Of a DNA stretch of 26,230 nt, positions 13,823 to 21,807 are shown in pieces (positions within the stretch are counted from its first letter, which is position 1; each line of letters begins with the position of its first letter). The notes beneath the pieces are model-generated. The model ran no database searches and was not told the DNA's origin. It saw nothing but the letters and a program-made list of their open reading frames with translations. The DNA comes from Bacteroidales bacterium UBA4353 (GTDB lineage: Bacteria; Bacteroidota; Bacteroidia; Bacteroidales; Paludibacteraceae): NCBI GenBank assembly GCA_002394025.1, contig DGSV01000028.1:1-26230 (forward strand), written 5' to 3'. The position numbers and the translations under genes are program-made.

Positions 13823-16066
13823 TCAGAATCGCAATGCTATTCCTGCATGGGCGTTGAATTTTGCTTGAGCATAGTAGCCAACGTAGTAGTCGGGTTTCCC
13901 CGTTGCGGCATAGTCATTGTAATAGGCTGATGCCCAACCATTGGCGACATAGTTGCTATTGAAGATATTATTGAGGTTAAGGCTCAGTGTTATTTCTTTG
14001 AGTATTTTTCCTATAGGCTGTGTGTAGGCCATTCGTATGTTATTGATGCAGTAGTGTGGTAGTTTGGCTTGTGCGCTCCCGGAGTTGTCGAGCCACTGTT
14101 TGCCTACATAGTTTGTCTGCCATGCTGCCTCAAAACCTTTGATATTGAATGTTAGGGTACTGCCTACTGTTACCGATGGTGAAAAGGCTATTGTTGAGTT
14201 GCCGTATTTGACTTCTATCTGCTGACCGGAAGCGTAGTCGTCGAGCCAGTCGGTAAAGTTCTCTATCTTGTTGCGGCTAACGGTGACGTTGGCGTCCCAA
14301 CGCAGATAATGCCCTATCTTGACTCCAGCCATGATTTCCGCACCCATGCGGTACGACTTATCGACGTTCATGGTCAGTGTGGAACCCGTGTCGCTGATTT
14401 TGCCTGAAGGCACAAGTTGGTCTTTGTAATGCATATAGTAGAGGTTGGCTCCGACGTAGAATATGTTATGTTGATAGATATATCCAGCTTCAAGGTCGTA
14501 GAGTGTTTCGTGTTTAGGCTGACGTGTGAGTCCGTTTTCTGTGTAGTTTTTTCTGTTTGGTTCACGGTTAGCTATGGCAAAATTAGCGTATGTGGTGTGC
14601 CGTCCCGAGTGATAAGTAATGCCCGCCTTGGGATTAAAGAAGTGGAAATCATCGCCCCAATCGTCCATTACCATGCCTACTTTCTTGTCATGGGTTCCGT
14701 TGATACGATAGCGTATAAAACGGTACTGCAAATCGGCATATACAGTGAGTCCCCCAATGGGTTGCCATGTTGCTTTGCCGTAGATATTGGCGTCAGTTTT
14801 TTCTCCGTGATTGTCATACCAGTCTTTTCCCAACAATGTTTTGTCGTATTCTTCGCCGGAGAGCAGTCGGTCTATATATCCGTGGTGCTTGCCGGTATAG
14901 TGGTTTGCCGCCGCTCCGAACGCCACATTCCACTGTTCGTTGCGGTATAGGGCATTAATAAGGGCTCCGTAGAAGTGGTTGTCCATGTGTTTGCAGCGTA
15001 CGCTATATGGATTTTTCCCGTCGTTGGGTTGGTCTATGTCCTGCATACCGAATTTGCTGAGCGCCTTATGCTGCACATCTTCGGACCAGCCCTTGCCACG
15101 AGTATAGTGTACTGCGGCATTGAGCGACCAATGGTCGTTGAAAAAGTGTGAGACATGAATTTGATAGTGCCTCTGTTTGTAGTTGTCGGTTGCGTCGTTG
15201 TAGCGTTGCTGAACGCCATCGGAGTCGTAGTATAGTCCCGAAGGATTATATTTAGGATTTATCTTCCATTGTTCGGGGTCCGTGCCGTCCCATGCTATGC
15301 CTGTTTTTTCCGCTCCTCCGAATGTGAAGGCTTTTATCATGGTTTTGTCGCCATACCATGCCGCCGAGGCGTAGTAGCTATACAGGTCCGAAAAGGCGTG
15401 ATCCACATAGCCTTTGCTATCCACCTTGCTGAATCGGGCATCTACGGCAAAGCCGTGTTTGGTAAGCCCTGATCCGGCTTTTATCATCTCATGAAACGTT
15501 GAATAGGAACCGCCGTTGAAGCTCACTACGGCATAGGGTTTTGCTTGCGGGTCTTCAGTACGCATATTGATGCTGGCTCCGAATGCCGCGCTACCGTTGG
15601 TGCTGCTCCCTACTCCGCGTTGCACATCAAGGTCTGCCACGGAACCTATCAGGTCTGTCATATTGACCCACACCACCGATGATGACTCGCTGTCGTTGAG
15701 CGGTATGCCGTTCATGGTGATATTTATGCGGTTCTGGTCGGTGCCGCGAATGCGGAAATAGGCATATCCTGTTCCCGTACCATCCTCGGAGAATGCCACG
15801 AGCGATGGAGTGGACTGAAGCAAATAGGGAACATTGACACCGATGTTATTGCGTTGCATGTCCTTACCTTTGAGTTTCACGTCAGACAGACCACCGGTAT
15901 TGCCAATTCGGGTGGCACTTACGACCACGGCATCAAGTTCTATGGTGCGGTCGATAAAATCCGTGTCGAAAATGGCTATAGTATCCACTGACGCCGTGTC
16001 GCTTTGGCACCATGACAAGCATGATATGCCAAGAGTGAAAATAGTGATTAAAAACTTTTTAGTCAT
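13823..16066 (-). CDS. TonB-dependent outer membrane receptor, probably for thiamine compounds
   Basis: A 747-residue receptor with a signal peptide (about 1-20, LITIFTLGISCLSWCQ). The plug domain follows (about 44-160: AVVVSATR, YFRIRGTD, INITMNGIPLND, DVQRGVGSSTNGSAAFGASI), then a 22-strand-type barrel ending in HAGIALRF with a terminal aromatic residue. TonB-ExbBD energy would drive uptake across the outer membrane. The substrate is inferred from the TPP riboswitch directly upstream: Bacteroides has a thiamine receptor (OMthi) controlled this way. I set the start at 16066 (MTKKF), because an upstream in-frame ATG at 16093 lies within the riboswitch terminator hairpin. No thiamine transporter or kinase gene lies beside it. 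Confidence 0.9.
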   Translation of the reverse strand: MTKKFLITIFTLGISCLSWCQSDTASVDTIAIFDTDFIDRTIELDAVVVSATRIGNTGGLSDVKLKGKDMQRNNIGVNVPYLLQSTPSLVAFSEDGTGTGYAYFRIRGTDQNRINITMNGIPLNDSESSSVVWVNMTDLIGSVADLDVQRGVGSSTNGSAAFGASINMRTEDPQAKPYAVVSFNGGSYSTFHEMIKAGSGLTKHGFAVDARFSKVDSKGYVDHAFSDLYSYYASAAWYGDKTMIKAFTFGGAEKTGIAWDGTDPEQWKINPKYNPSGLYYDSDGVQQRYNDATDNYKQRHYQIHVSHFFNDHWSLNAAVHYTRGKGWSEDVQHKALSKFGMQDIDQPNDGKNPYSVRCKHMDNHFYGALINALYRNEQWNVAFGAAANHYTGKHHGYIDRLLSGEEYDKTLLGKDWYDNHGEKTDANIYGKATWQPIGGLTVYADLQYRFIRYRINGTHDKKVGMVMDDWGDDFHFFNPKAGITYHSGRHTTYANFAIANREPNRKNYTENGLTRQPKHETLYDLEAGYIYQHNIFYVGANLYYMHYKDQLVPSGKISDTGSTLTMNVDKSYRMGAEIMAGVKIGHYLRWDANVTVSRNKIENFTDWLDDYASGQQIEVKYGNSTIAFSPSVTVGSTLTFNIKGFEAAWQTNYVGKQWLDNSGSAQAKLPHYCINNIRMAYTQPIGKILKEITLSLNLNNIFNSNYVANGWASAYYNDYAATGKPDYYVGYYAQAKFNAHAGIALRF

Positions 16067-16078
16067 TGTTGTATGTAT

Positions 16079-16114
16079 AAAAAAATATCCCATGCGCTGT
16101 TGTCTGCACGGGAT
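16079..16114 (-). terminator. Riboswitch expression-platform terminator
   Basis: On the minus strand ATCCCGTGC (16106-16114) pairs with GCATGGGAT (16087-16095), nine pairs with one G-U, around a 10-nt loop. A run of seven U (16079-16085) follows after one A. It ends 13 bp before the receptor ATG. This is a classical intrinsic terminator placed between aptamer and gene. Confidence 0.88.
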
Positions 16115-16142
16115 AGCGTCGTCTGCCCTACGGCTTCTGTGT

Positions 16143-16233
16143 CACGCTTGTTTCCTTCTGCCATTACGCAGCGGATTCGCGGGTATAATCTCAGCCTGAT
16201 CGGTGTTAATCTATCAATCATGGCACCCCGTGC
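16143..16233 (-). promoter_or_regulatory. TPP (thiamine pyrophosphate) riboswitch aptamer
   Basis: Read on the minus strand, the aptamer has the THI-box landmarks in order: GCACGGGGTGCC (16222-16233), CTGAGA (16189-16194), ACCC (16181-16184), GCGAATCCGCTGCGTAATGG ending in GCAG (16158-16161) and AGGAAAC. P1 forms from CACG at the 5' end (16229-16232) and CGTG at the 3' end (16143-16146). CTGC and GCAG form the P5 stem around GTAATG. TPP binding is expected to turn off the receptor gene when thiamine is plentiful. Confidence 0.9.
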
Positions 16234-16246
16234 TTTTTTGACACTG

Positions 16247-16280
16247 CAAAGGTAAGGATTTTTTTTGAATTGGTGACAAA
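16247..16280 (-). promoter_or_regulatory. Promoter for the TPP riboswitch and receptor
   Basis: A perfect -7 box TACCTTTG (16247-16254) with a TTTG -33 element (16277-16280) 22 bp upstream. Transcription would begin near 16240, a few bases before the aptamer. The -33 element overlaps the T tract of the terminator of the next gene upstream. Confidence 0.75.
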
Positions 16281-16316
16281 AAAAATCCGGAGAGTAGTGT
16301 TACACTCCCCGGATTT
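16281..16316 (-). terminator. Terminator after the 949-residue secreted protein gene
   Basis: On the minus strand AAATCCGGGGAGT pairs with ACTCTCCGGATTT (13 pairs, one G-U) around GTAACACT, followed by a run of T reaching 16278. It lies about 45 bp after the stop codon at 16361. The spacer also holds a perfect palindrome (16332-16349). Confidence 0.88.
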
Positions 16317-16331
16317 CCGGTTATTGATAGT

Positions 16332-16349
16332 GGCGTGACGTGTCACGCC
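16332..16349. repeat. Perfect palindrome after the secreted protein gene
   Basis: GGCGTGAC (16332-16339) pairs with GTCACGCC (16342-16349) around 2 bases. No T tract follows. It resembles in composition the GGACACGCC/GGCGTGTCC hairpin at 12141-12160 and may belong to the same REP-like class. Confidence 0.75.
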
Positions 16350-16360
16350 TTAGTAGTGTT

Positions 16361-19210
16361 TTATTTATTGCGGATAAGTACTTTGTTGGTTATCACGCTG
16401 CCGTTTGAGAGGCGTTGGCGTTGGATATAGACTCCGTTGAGTGAGTTGTCAACACGGCGGCCGAGCATGTCGTAATAGATAGTCTCTATCACGTCGGCCT
16501 TGACGTCCTCAAGGGCTGTGTTTTCGCCTAATTCGTACCATACGATGTTGGATGTGTGTTCCTCATTGCCACCGCGATAGATAACCTGCAGTCCTATCTT
16601 GGTCCATGTGGCGAGTTCTTCGGCGCCTTGGTTGAGGTAGAGGCGTGTGGAGTAAATATCATATTCGTCAGAGAAGGTGTAAGGTATTTCGGTGAGTTCC
16701 GCAGTGAGCTTCTCATAGAGTTCGGGAGATAGGGTGAGTGTATTCTGCACGCCGTCTTTCACGTAATATACGACATAGTAGAGTTTACTGATGTCAAGGA
16801 CATTTCCGTCAGCATCTTTGGTTGGGATTGTGTATTGTATGCTGGGATACGAGGCGGAGAGATTTACTGCGTTGATTGTAGGATCCTGAGGTGTTGCGGC
16901 AATGTCCTGCGGGTGTAAGATTATAACATCGTTGTATTCTTCCATGACAGATTTTTCTCCGCCGTTCTGCGATGCCATGATGGAGTAATTAGCGCTTGTA
17001 AACTTGTCTGCTTCAGAGTCATAAGAGAACGACTGTTCGCCATAGTAGAGGTCGTACACTCCGAAGAGATAGGTGTCATACTGTCCTACATACCAGCCCG
17101 GTATTGTTATGGTGCCGTCAGCAGCCATAGTGCCTTTGACCCATGCTTCGGGCACGATGGTTGTCAGTCCTTGGAAATATACGTCGTTGCCGTCAAATGC
17201 CACGAGCACCTCGCGCGACACTTCAGAGTTGTCGTAACTATCGGTGCCGGTGAACATATATGACGTTGTTGTAACGCCTTCCGGAAGTTCAACGGTCATG
17301 GTGCCATAGTCGAGGTAGAAGATTTGTATGGAAACTATGCGCGCTTGTTTGCCTGATGTGCATGGAACGGAGAACGTTATTTCATTAGCCTCACCGGTCC
17401 ATGTGCCAACGTTGCCGTCCAATGCATATTCTCCCACATTGGCTTCAAGGAGCATTTGGTTTTCGTTGCCGATAAGGTTGAATATTATCTTGGCAATAGC
17501 CTTTTGTGATGTGATAACCAGCGAGTTGCAGGCATACATACGGAGCGATTCGTCAGAATTGTAGTACTTGGGAGAATTGGTGCCGTCGTTTTGAGCCAGA
17601 GTGCCTGTTACGCCTTCAGCGATATTGATGGATGCTACCTCCTGCGTATTGTTGTACCCCTGCTGTGAGGCTATCCACATATCGTCACTCACGATGCCTA
17701 TTACTATATCAGACAATATGGTAAAGTAGTAAATCTGGTCCGGTTTGCCGTTTACGTAGATGTAGTTTTGCAGTGTAGCAACATTGCTCAGCTTGTCGAA
17801 ACTGAATACGATGTCTTGTATGTTGCCATCTACGTCACCACCTACGGCATAAAGCGAGCCGAAATCGTCATAACCCAAGTACTGACCTGATGCGAATGTA
17901 ATCTCTGTGCCGTCAGCATTGATGCTGCCTACCATCCATGCTTCGGGAAGTTCCGGGATAAGTCCCTGAACATAAACCAAGCCGTCAGTCATGGAGAATG
18001 CCAGATTTACTGTGCCACTGATGTCACTTTGTGCTTCACCGTCGTATGACAGACCCGTGTAGGGCATTTCGTATGGCAGGAGTCCGTCGGGAGGCGTGAG
18101 AGCTTCGGGACGGGTACCGATGAACAAGCCTGAGTAGTAAAATCCTGTACGGCTATTGAGGATGGTGTTCTCGGTCTCTGAATAGCTGACCATGGCATAG
18201 CCGTCAAGCTCAGCAGTCATGTTCTCTTGGTTGAGCACAAATGATACGGGAGATACGGGGTTAGAACTTGAATAGCCCATCAGATAAGCGGGGTTACCGT
18301 TATACTCACCAAGATAGGTAACGGGTATTGATACGGTTCCATCGGTGCCAATAGTGCCTTTGACCCAAACTTCTGGCATTTGGGCTACCAAACCTTGGAT
18401 ATATATTTCGCTGCCTACTAAGCCGATAGTCACTGTTGAGCTTATTGCCTCGCCATCAGCGCCGATCGAGGCGTAGTAGGTGCCGCTCATCGGCGCTGTG
18501 ATGCTTGCCATTCCGTCCGGCGGGGTTACCACATCGGTGTTGGGGGTGTAAGGGGTATAGACAGACTCGTAGTCGCCATATAAGCCAATGCTGTTGTCGT
18601 CAGACCATATTCCTCCTACGGTGTGGTCTTCATCGGAATTCTGCAAAGAGATTACGCCTTCAGCGCTTACCGAGTAGGTAATTTCCGTAGCTTCAGTGGG
18701 CGCAAATCCAGTTTCGTTGTCCCACGCAAGCCGGTTCAATACTATGCAGGCATTATACTCCGATTCATAATAAATGTTCTGCCCGAGAGGCACGGTGATT
18801 GTGCTGCCGTCTTGCGACAAGGTTCCTTCAACCCAAGTGCCATAAGATGTGCCATTGATGATGTCTTTGAAATAGACCTTGTTGTCATTGCCAAACACAA
18901 TTTCTATCGTACCGCTTTGCGTGCTGTAATAGAGTTGCTGGTTTTGCGTTACGTAGCATTTGCCGCTACGAGCGTAGCTGCGGAGTTCGCCTTGTGGCTG
19001 CTCACTGATGATTGGAAAGTCTTCGGCAGCGCGCTGCTGAACGCGACGCTTACCGCTATTCAGCTGACGAGGAGCCTGAGCGTTGACAGCCTTCAAAATG
19101 CGCTGCGAACCACTGAAGTCTAATGACTTAACAGCCTTGCCGGCAGGCGAGAAGGCAAACATTGACATGGTGAACAGAACCATGACAATCATTGATGTAA
19201 ATTTTTTCAT
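16361..19210 (-). CDS. Large secreted repeat protein with type IX-like C-terminal domain
   Basis: A 949-residue protein with a signal peptide (about 1-20, TSMIVMVLFTMSMFAF). A motif recurs four times: VYFKDI...GTWVEGT (112-130), IYIQGLVAQMPEVWVKGT (269-286), VYVQGLIPELPEAWMVGS (412-429) and VYFQGLTTIVPEAWVKGT (677-694), each followed by a DGT/ITI strand and a YLGxY-like turn. A beta-rich domain (about 525-635: PKYYNSDESLRMYACNSLVI, GTWTGEANEITFSV) and an FN3-like segment (about 780-890) follow the type seen in Bacteroidales secreted proteins. The end (YYDMLGRRVDNSLNGVYIQR, 912-931, to VLIRNK) looks like a type IX sorting domain. It is probably exported to the cell surface or beyond. Ligand and function are unknown. 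Confidence 0.9.
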   Translation of the reverse strand: MKKFTSMIVMVLFTMSMFAFSPAGKAVKSLDFSGSQRILKAVNAQAPRQLNSGKRRVQQRAAEDFPIISEQPQGELRSYARSGKCYVTQNQQLYYSTQSGTIEIVFGNDNKVYFKDIINGTSYGTWVEGTLSQDGSTITVPLGQNIYYESEYNACIVLNRLAWDNETGFAPTEATEITYSVSAEGVISLQNSDEDHTVGGIWSDDNSIGLYGDYESVYTPYTPNTDVVTPPDGMASITAPMSGTYYASIGADGEAISSTVTIGLVGSEIYIQGLVAQMPEVWVKGTIGTDGTVSIPVTYLGEYNGNPAYLMGYSSSNPVSPVSFVLNQENMTAELDGYAMVSYSETENTILNSRTGFYYSGLFIGTRPEALTPPDGLLPYEMPYTGLSYDGEAQSDISGTVNLAFSMTDGLVYVQGLIPELPEAWMVGSINADGTEITFASGQYLGYDDFGSLYAVGGDVDGNIQDIVFSFDKLSNVATLQNYIYVNGKPDQIYYFTILSDIVIGIVSDDMWIASQQGYNNTQEVASINIAEGVTGTLAQNDGTNSPKYYNSDESLRMYACNSLVITSQKAIAKIIFNLIGNENQMLLEANVGEYALDGNVGTWTGEANEITFSVPCTSGKQARIVSIQIFYLDYGTMTVELPEGVTTTSYMFTGTDSYDNSEVSREVLVAFDGNDVYFQGLTTIVPEAWVKGTMAADGTITIPGWYVGQYDTYLFGVYDLYYGEQSFSYDSEADKFTSANYSIMASQNGGEKSVMEEYNDVIILHPQDIAATPQDPTINAVNLSASYPSIQYTIPTKDADGNVLDISKLYYVVYYVKDGVQNTLTLSPELYEKLTAELTEIPYTFSDEYDIYSTRLYLNQGAEELATWTKIGLQVIYRGGNEEHTSNIVWYELGENTALEDVKADVIETIYYDMLGRRVDNSLNGVYIQRQRLSNGSVITNKVLIRNK

Positions 19211-19453
19211 AGGCTTGTTAATTTAATGATTTTACGATATTTTCATTCTTCTACCCGACAAAGTTAATGATTTTTTTTTAATTAAGGGCAAAAGGCTTTA
19301 TTATTTATCATTATCTATATTATTTTTTGTATTTTTATGTTGAAAAACACTTTTTCCGCTATTGTGTATGTCAGGATTTTTTCCGAAATTGCGGTGCTTT
19401 TTTGTACCCATGAATTTTTTAATGTCAAAAAAAATCATTAATACCTTTATATC
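19211..19453. other. Divergent intergenic region between secreted protein and EF-G paralogue
   Basis: This 243-bp AT-rich spacer holds the minus-strand promoter at 19259-19292. For the plus-strand EF-G gene I see no convincing TAnnTTTG box. TACCTTTA at 19442-19449 is one mismatch from consensus but ends only 4 bp before the ATG. A long leader or an activator-dependent promoter is possible. Confidence 0.6.
19259..19292 (-). promoter_or_regulatory. Promoter of the secreted repeat protein
   Basis: Minus-strand TAACTTTG (19259-19266) matches the -7 consensus perfectly. A TTTG (19289-19292) lies 22 bp upstream. It would give a leader of roughly 40 nt before the ATG at 19210. Confidence 0.72.
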
Positions 19454-21607
19454 ATGAAAGAATACCAAGCACAAGACATCCGAAACATCTCGCTACTTGG
19501 CGGATCGGGTTCGGGGAAAACGACACTGGTCGAGGCCATGTTGTTCGAGAGCGGAGTTATCAAACGTCGCGGCACCATTCAGCAGGGCAATACCGTAAGT
19601 GACTATTTCCCCGTAGAAAAAGAGTATGGCTACTCAGTATTTTCGACAGTGATAAGCATCGAATGGTTGGGCAAGAAGCTCAACATCATCGACTGTCCGG
19701 GCAGTGACGACTTCGTAGGCGGCACGGTAACATCTCTGAACGTGACCGACTTGGGACTCATTTTAGTCAATGCCCAGCAGGGAGTTGAGGTTGGCACTCA
19801 GAACCATTTCCGTCTTGCCGAAAATCTCCACAAGCCTGTGCTTTTCCTCATCAACCAACTCGATAGTGAAAAGGCTGACTACGAGCGCAGTGTGGAATCC
19901 ATTAAGGAAGTATATGGCAGCAGAGCCATACAGATTCAGTATCCCCTCAACGTAGGTCCGGAGTTCAACGCCCTGATAGACGTCCTCAAGATGAAGATGT
20001 ATCGTTGGAAGCCTGAGGGTGGTGCTCCTGAAATTCTTGACATCCCGTCAGACCAGCAATCCAAAGCCGAAGAGATGCATAACGCTTTGATAGAAGCCGC
20101 CGCCGAGAATGACGAGACACTGATGGACAAGTATTTCGATCAGGGTTCCCTTGACGAGGATGAGATGCGTGAGGGCATCCGCAAGGGTATCATCTCCCGC
20201 GGCATGTATCCTATCTTCTGCGTTTGCGGTGGTAAGGATATGGGTGTTCGCCGTTTGATGGAATTCCTCGGCAATGTGGCTCCTTCTGCCGATGCCGTAG
20301 CAAAGCCTGTTACCGAAGACGGTCGCGAAGTGGCTCTGGACTCCAAAGGCGTCACGAGCCTATACGTATTCAAAACAAGCGTAGAACCGCATATCGGTGA
20401 TGTTCAATACTTCAAGGTAATGAATGGCACGGTGCATAACGGCGATGACCTGCAGAACATATCACGTAATAGCAAGGAGCGTATCTCGCAGCTCTATCAA
20501 ACCGCCGGTACGGCACGCACACCTATTGACAGCCTCGCGGCCGGTGACATAGGTTGCACCGTGAAACTCAAAGACACACGCACCGGCAACACCCTTAACG
20601 GCAAAGACTGTGACTACGAATTCCCCGCCATACAATATCCGGCACCCAAATTCCGTCGCGCCATCAAGCCTGTTACCGAGTCCGACTCCGAGAAACTCTC
20701 GGCACTGCTCACACGCATGCATGAGGAAGACCCGACATGGATCATCGAACAGTCAAAAGAACTCAAGCAGACCATCGTTCACGGACAAGGCGAATGGCAC
20801 CTGCGCACACTGAAATGGCGCCTTGAGAACAACGACAAGATGCCCGTGGAATTCATCGAACCCCGCATACCATACCGCGAGACCATAACACGCGCCGCGC
20901 GTGCCGACTATCGCCATAAGAAACAATCCGGCGGCGCCGGACAATTTGGCGAAGTACACCTGATTATTGAACCTATCGTTGAAGGCGTTCCCATGAAGGA
21001 AGTCTATAAGTTCAACAACCAAGAGTTCAAGGTTCAGAACCGCAACACCGACGTTGTGGAACTGGAATGGGGTGGCCGCCTCGAAATGGTTAACAGTATT
21101 GTCGGCGGTGCTATTGATGCCCGCTTCATGCCCGCCATCATGAAAGGTCTGATGGACCGCATGGAACAAGGTCCTCTGACAGGTTCTTATGCCCGCGATG
21201 TCCGCGTAATCGTCTATGACGGCAAGATGCACCCTGTTGACAGTAACGAAATCTCGTTCCGTATAGCAGCCCGTATGGCCTTTGCCGAGGCTTTCCGCAA
21301 TGCCGGTCCTAAGATTTTGGAGCCTATTTACGACATTGAGGTTCTCACTCCCGGCGACAAGATGGGTGACGTGATGTCAGACCTGCAAGGTCGCCGCGCC
21401 CTAATCATGGGTATGGAGAGCCAGAAAGGTCAGGAGTGTCTCAAAGCCAAAATACCCCTCAAGGAAGTCAGCAGCTACTCCACGACCTTGTCATCGCTTA
21501 CCGGTGGCCGCGCATCGTTCAGCCTCAAACCCGCAGGCTATGAGCTCGTACCAGCCGATGTTCAGGAAGCGCTAATCAAAGCCCACGAAGCCGAAAAAGA
21601 AGAATAA
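19454..21607 (+). CDS. EF-G paralogue (EF-G2 type) with altered GTPase motifs
   Basis: A 717-residue translational GTPase-family protein with all five EF-G domains: G domain (8-285), II (about 300-380), III (392-465, HGQGEWHL at 443-450), IV (470-620, QSGGAGQFG at 491-499) and V (622-706). The P loop GGSGSGKTT (16-24) is intact. Motif G3, normally DTPGH, reads DCPGS, so the catalytic histidine is Ser84; RGIT of switch I reads YGYS (58-61); G4 is NQLD (134-137). This fits Bacteroides EF-G2, reported to support translation without GTP hydrolysis under carbon limitation. It is the only plus-strand gene, with C-ending codons suggesting high expression, and is followed by a strong terminator. Confidence 0.92.
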   Translation: MKEYQAQDIRNISLLGGSGSGKTTLVEAMLFESGVIKRRGTIQQGNTVSDYFPVEKEYGYSVFSTVISIEWLGKKLNIIDCPGSDDFVGGTVTSLNVTDLGLILVNAQQGVEVGTQNHFRLAENLHKPVLFLINQLDSEKADYERSVESIKEVYGSRAIQIQYPLNVGPEFNALIDVLKMKMYRWKPEGGAPEILDIPSDQQSKAEEMHNALIEAAAENDETLMDKYFDQGSLDEDEMREGIRKGIISRGMYPIFCVCGGKDMGVRRLMEFLGNVAPSADAVAKPVTEDGREVALDSKGVTSLYVFKTSVEPHIGDVQYFKVMNGTVHNGDDLQNISRNSKERISQLYQTAGTARTPIDSLAAGDIGCTVKLKDTRTGNTLNGKDCDYEFPAIQYPAPKFRRAIKPVTESDSEKLSALLTRMHEEDPTWIIEQSKELKQTIVHGQGEWHLRTLKWRLENNDKMPVEFIEPRIPYRETITRAARADYRHKKQSGGAGQFGEVHLIIEPIVEGVPMKEVYKFNNQEFKVQNRNTDVVELEWGGRLEMVNSIVGGAIDARFMPAIMKGLMDRMEQGPLTGSYARDVRVIVYDGKMHPVDSNEISFRIAARMAFAEAFRNAGPKILEPIYDIEVLTPGDKMGDVMSDLQGRRALIMGMESQKGQECLKAKIPLKEVSSYSTTLSSLTGGRASFSLKPAGYELVPADVQEALIKAHEAEKEE

Positions 21608-21631
21608 CAAAACGGCAGCTTTACAAAACTC

Positions 21632-21666
21632 AAAAGGCTCAATCCGTAATAGGATTGAGCCTTTTC
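21632..21666 (+). terminator. Strong terminator after the EF-G paralogue
   Basis: A perfect 14-bp stem, AAAAGGCTCAATCC (21632-21645) with GGATTGAGCCTTTT (21652-21665), has a 6-nt loop and ends in a T-rich run. It begins 25 bp after the stop codon. The A-rich left arm lets it work on the minus strand too. Confidence 0.93.
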
Positions 21667-21727
21667 TTTGTGTCATACTTGTGAGTCACAGTTTGGTAGA
21701 TACAATATTTACTAATTAACAACATGG

Positions 21728-21798
21728 ATGAACAAATGAATTGTTAGCAGCGTGTCCGTACAAATCACTATAACACCCCATGAACAAATAAATTGTTA
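21728..21798. repeat. Direct repeat ATGAACAAATRAATTGTTA
   Basis: Two 19-bp copies (21728-21746, 21780-21798) differ by one base and are 52 bp apart. Each contains the inverted repeat AACAAATnAATTGTT. Between them lies CGTGTCCGTACA (21751-21762), as in the repeat near 12106. A third partial copy of ATGAACAAATG is at 24108-24118. They sit just beyond the DUF4837 stop. Confidence 0.8.
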
Positions 21799-21807
21799 AA
21801 TAGTAAA

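Noticed and set aside
16067..16093. Longer N terminus of the TonB receptor (ATG at 16093)
   Set aside because: These codons lie in the riboswitch terminator stem and U tract; the signal peptide is normal from the ATG at 16066.
19442..19449. TACCTTTA as promoter of the EF-G paralogue
   Set aside because: It ends 4 bp before the ATG, so RNA would start at or inside the coding region; no -33 element is at the right distance.
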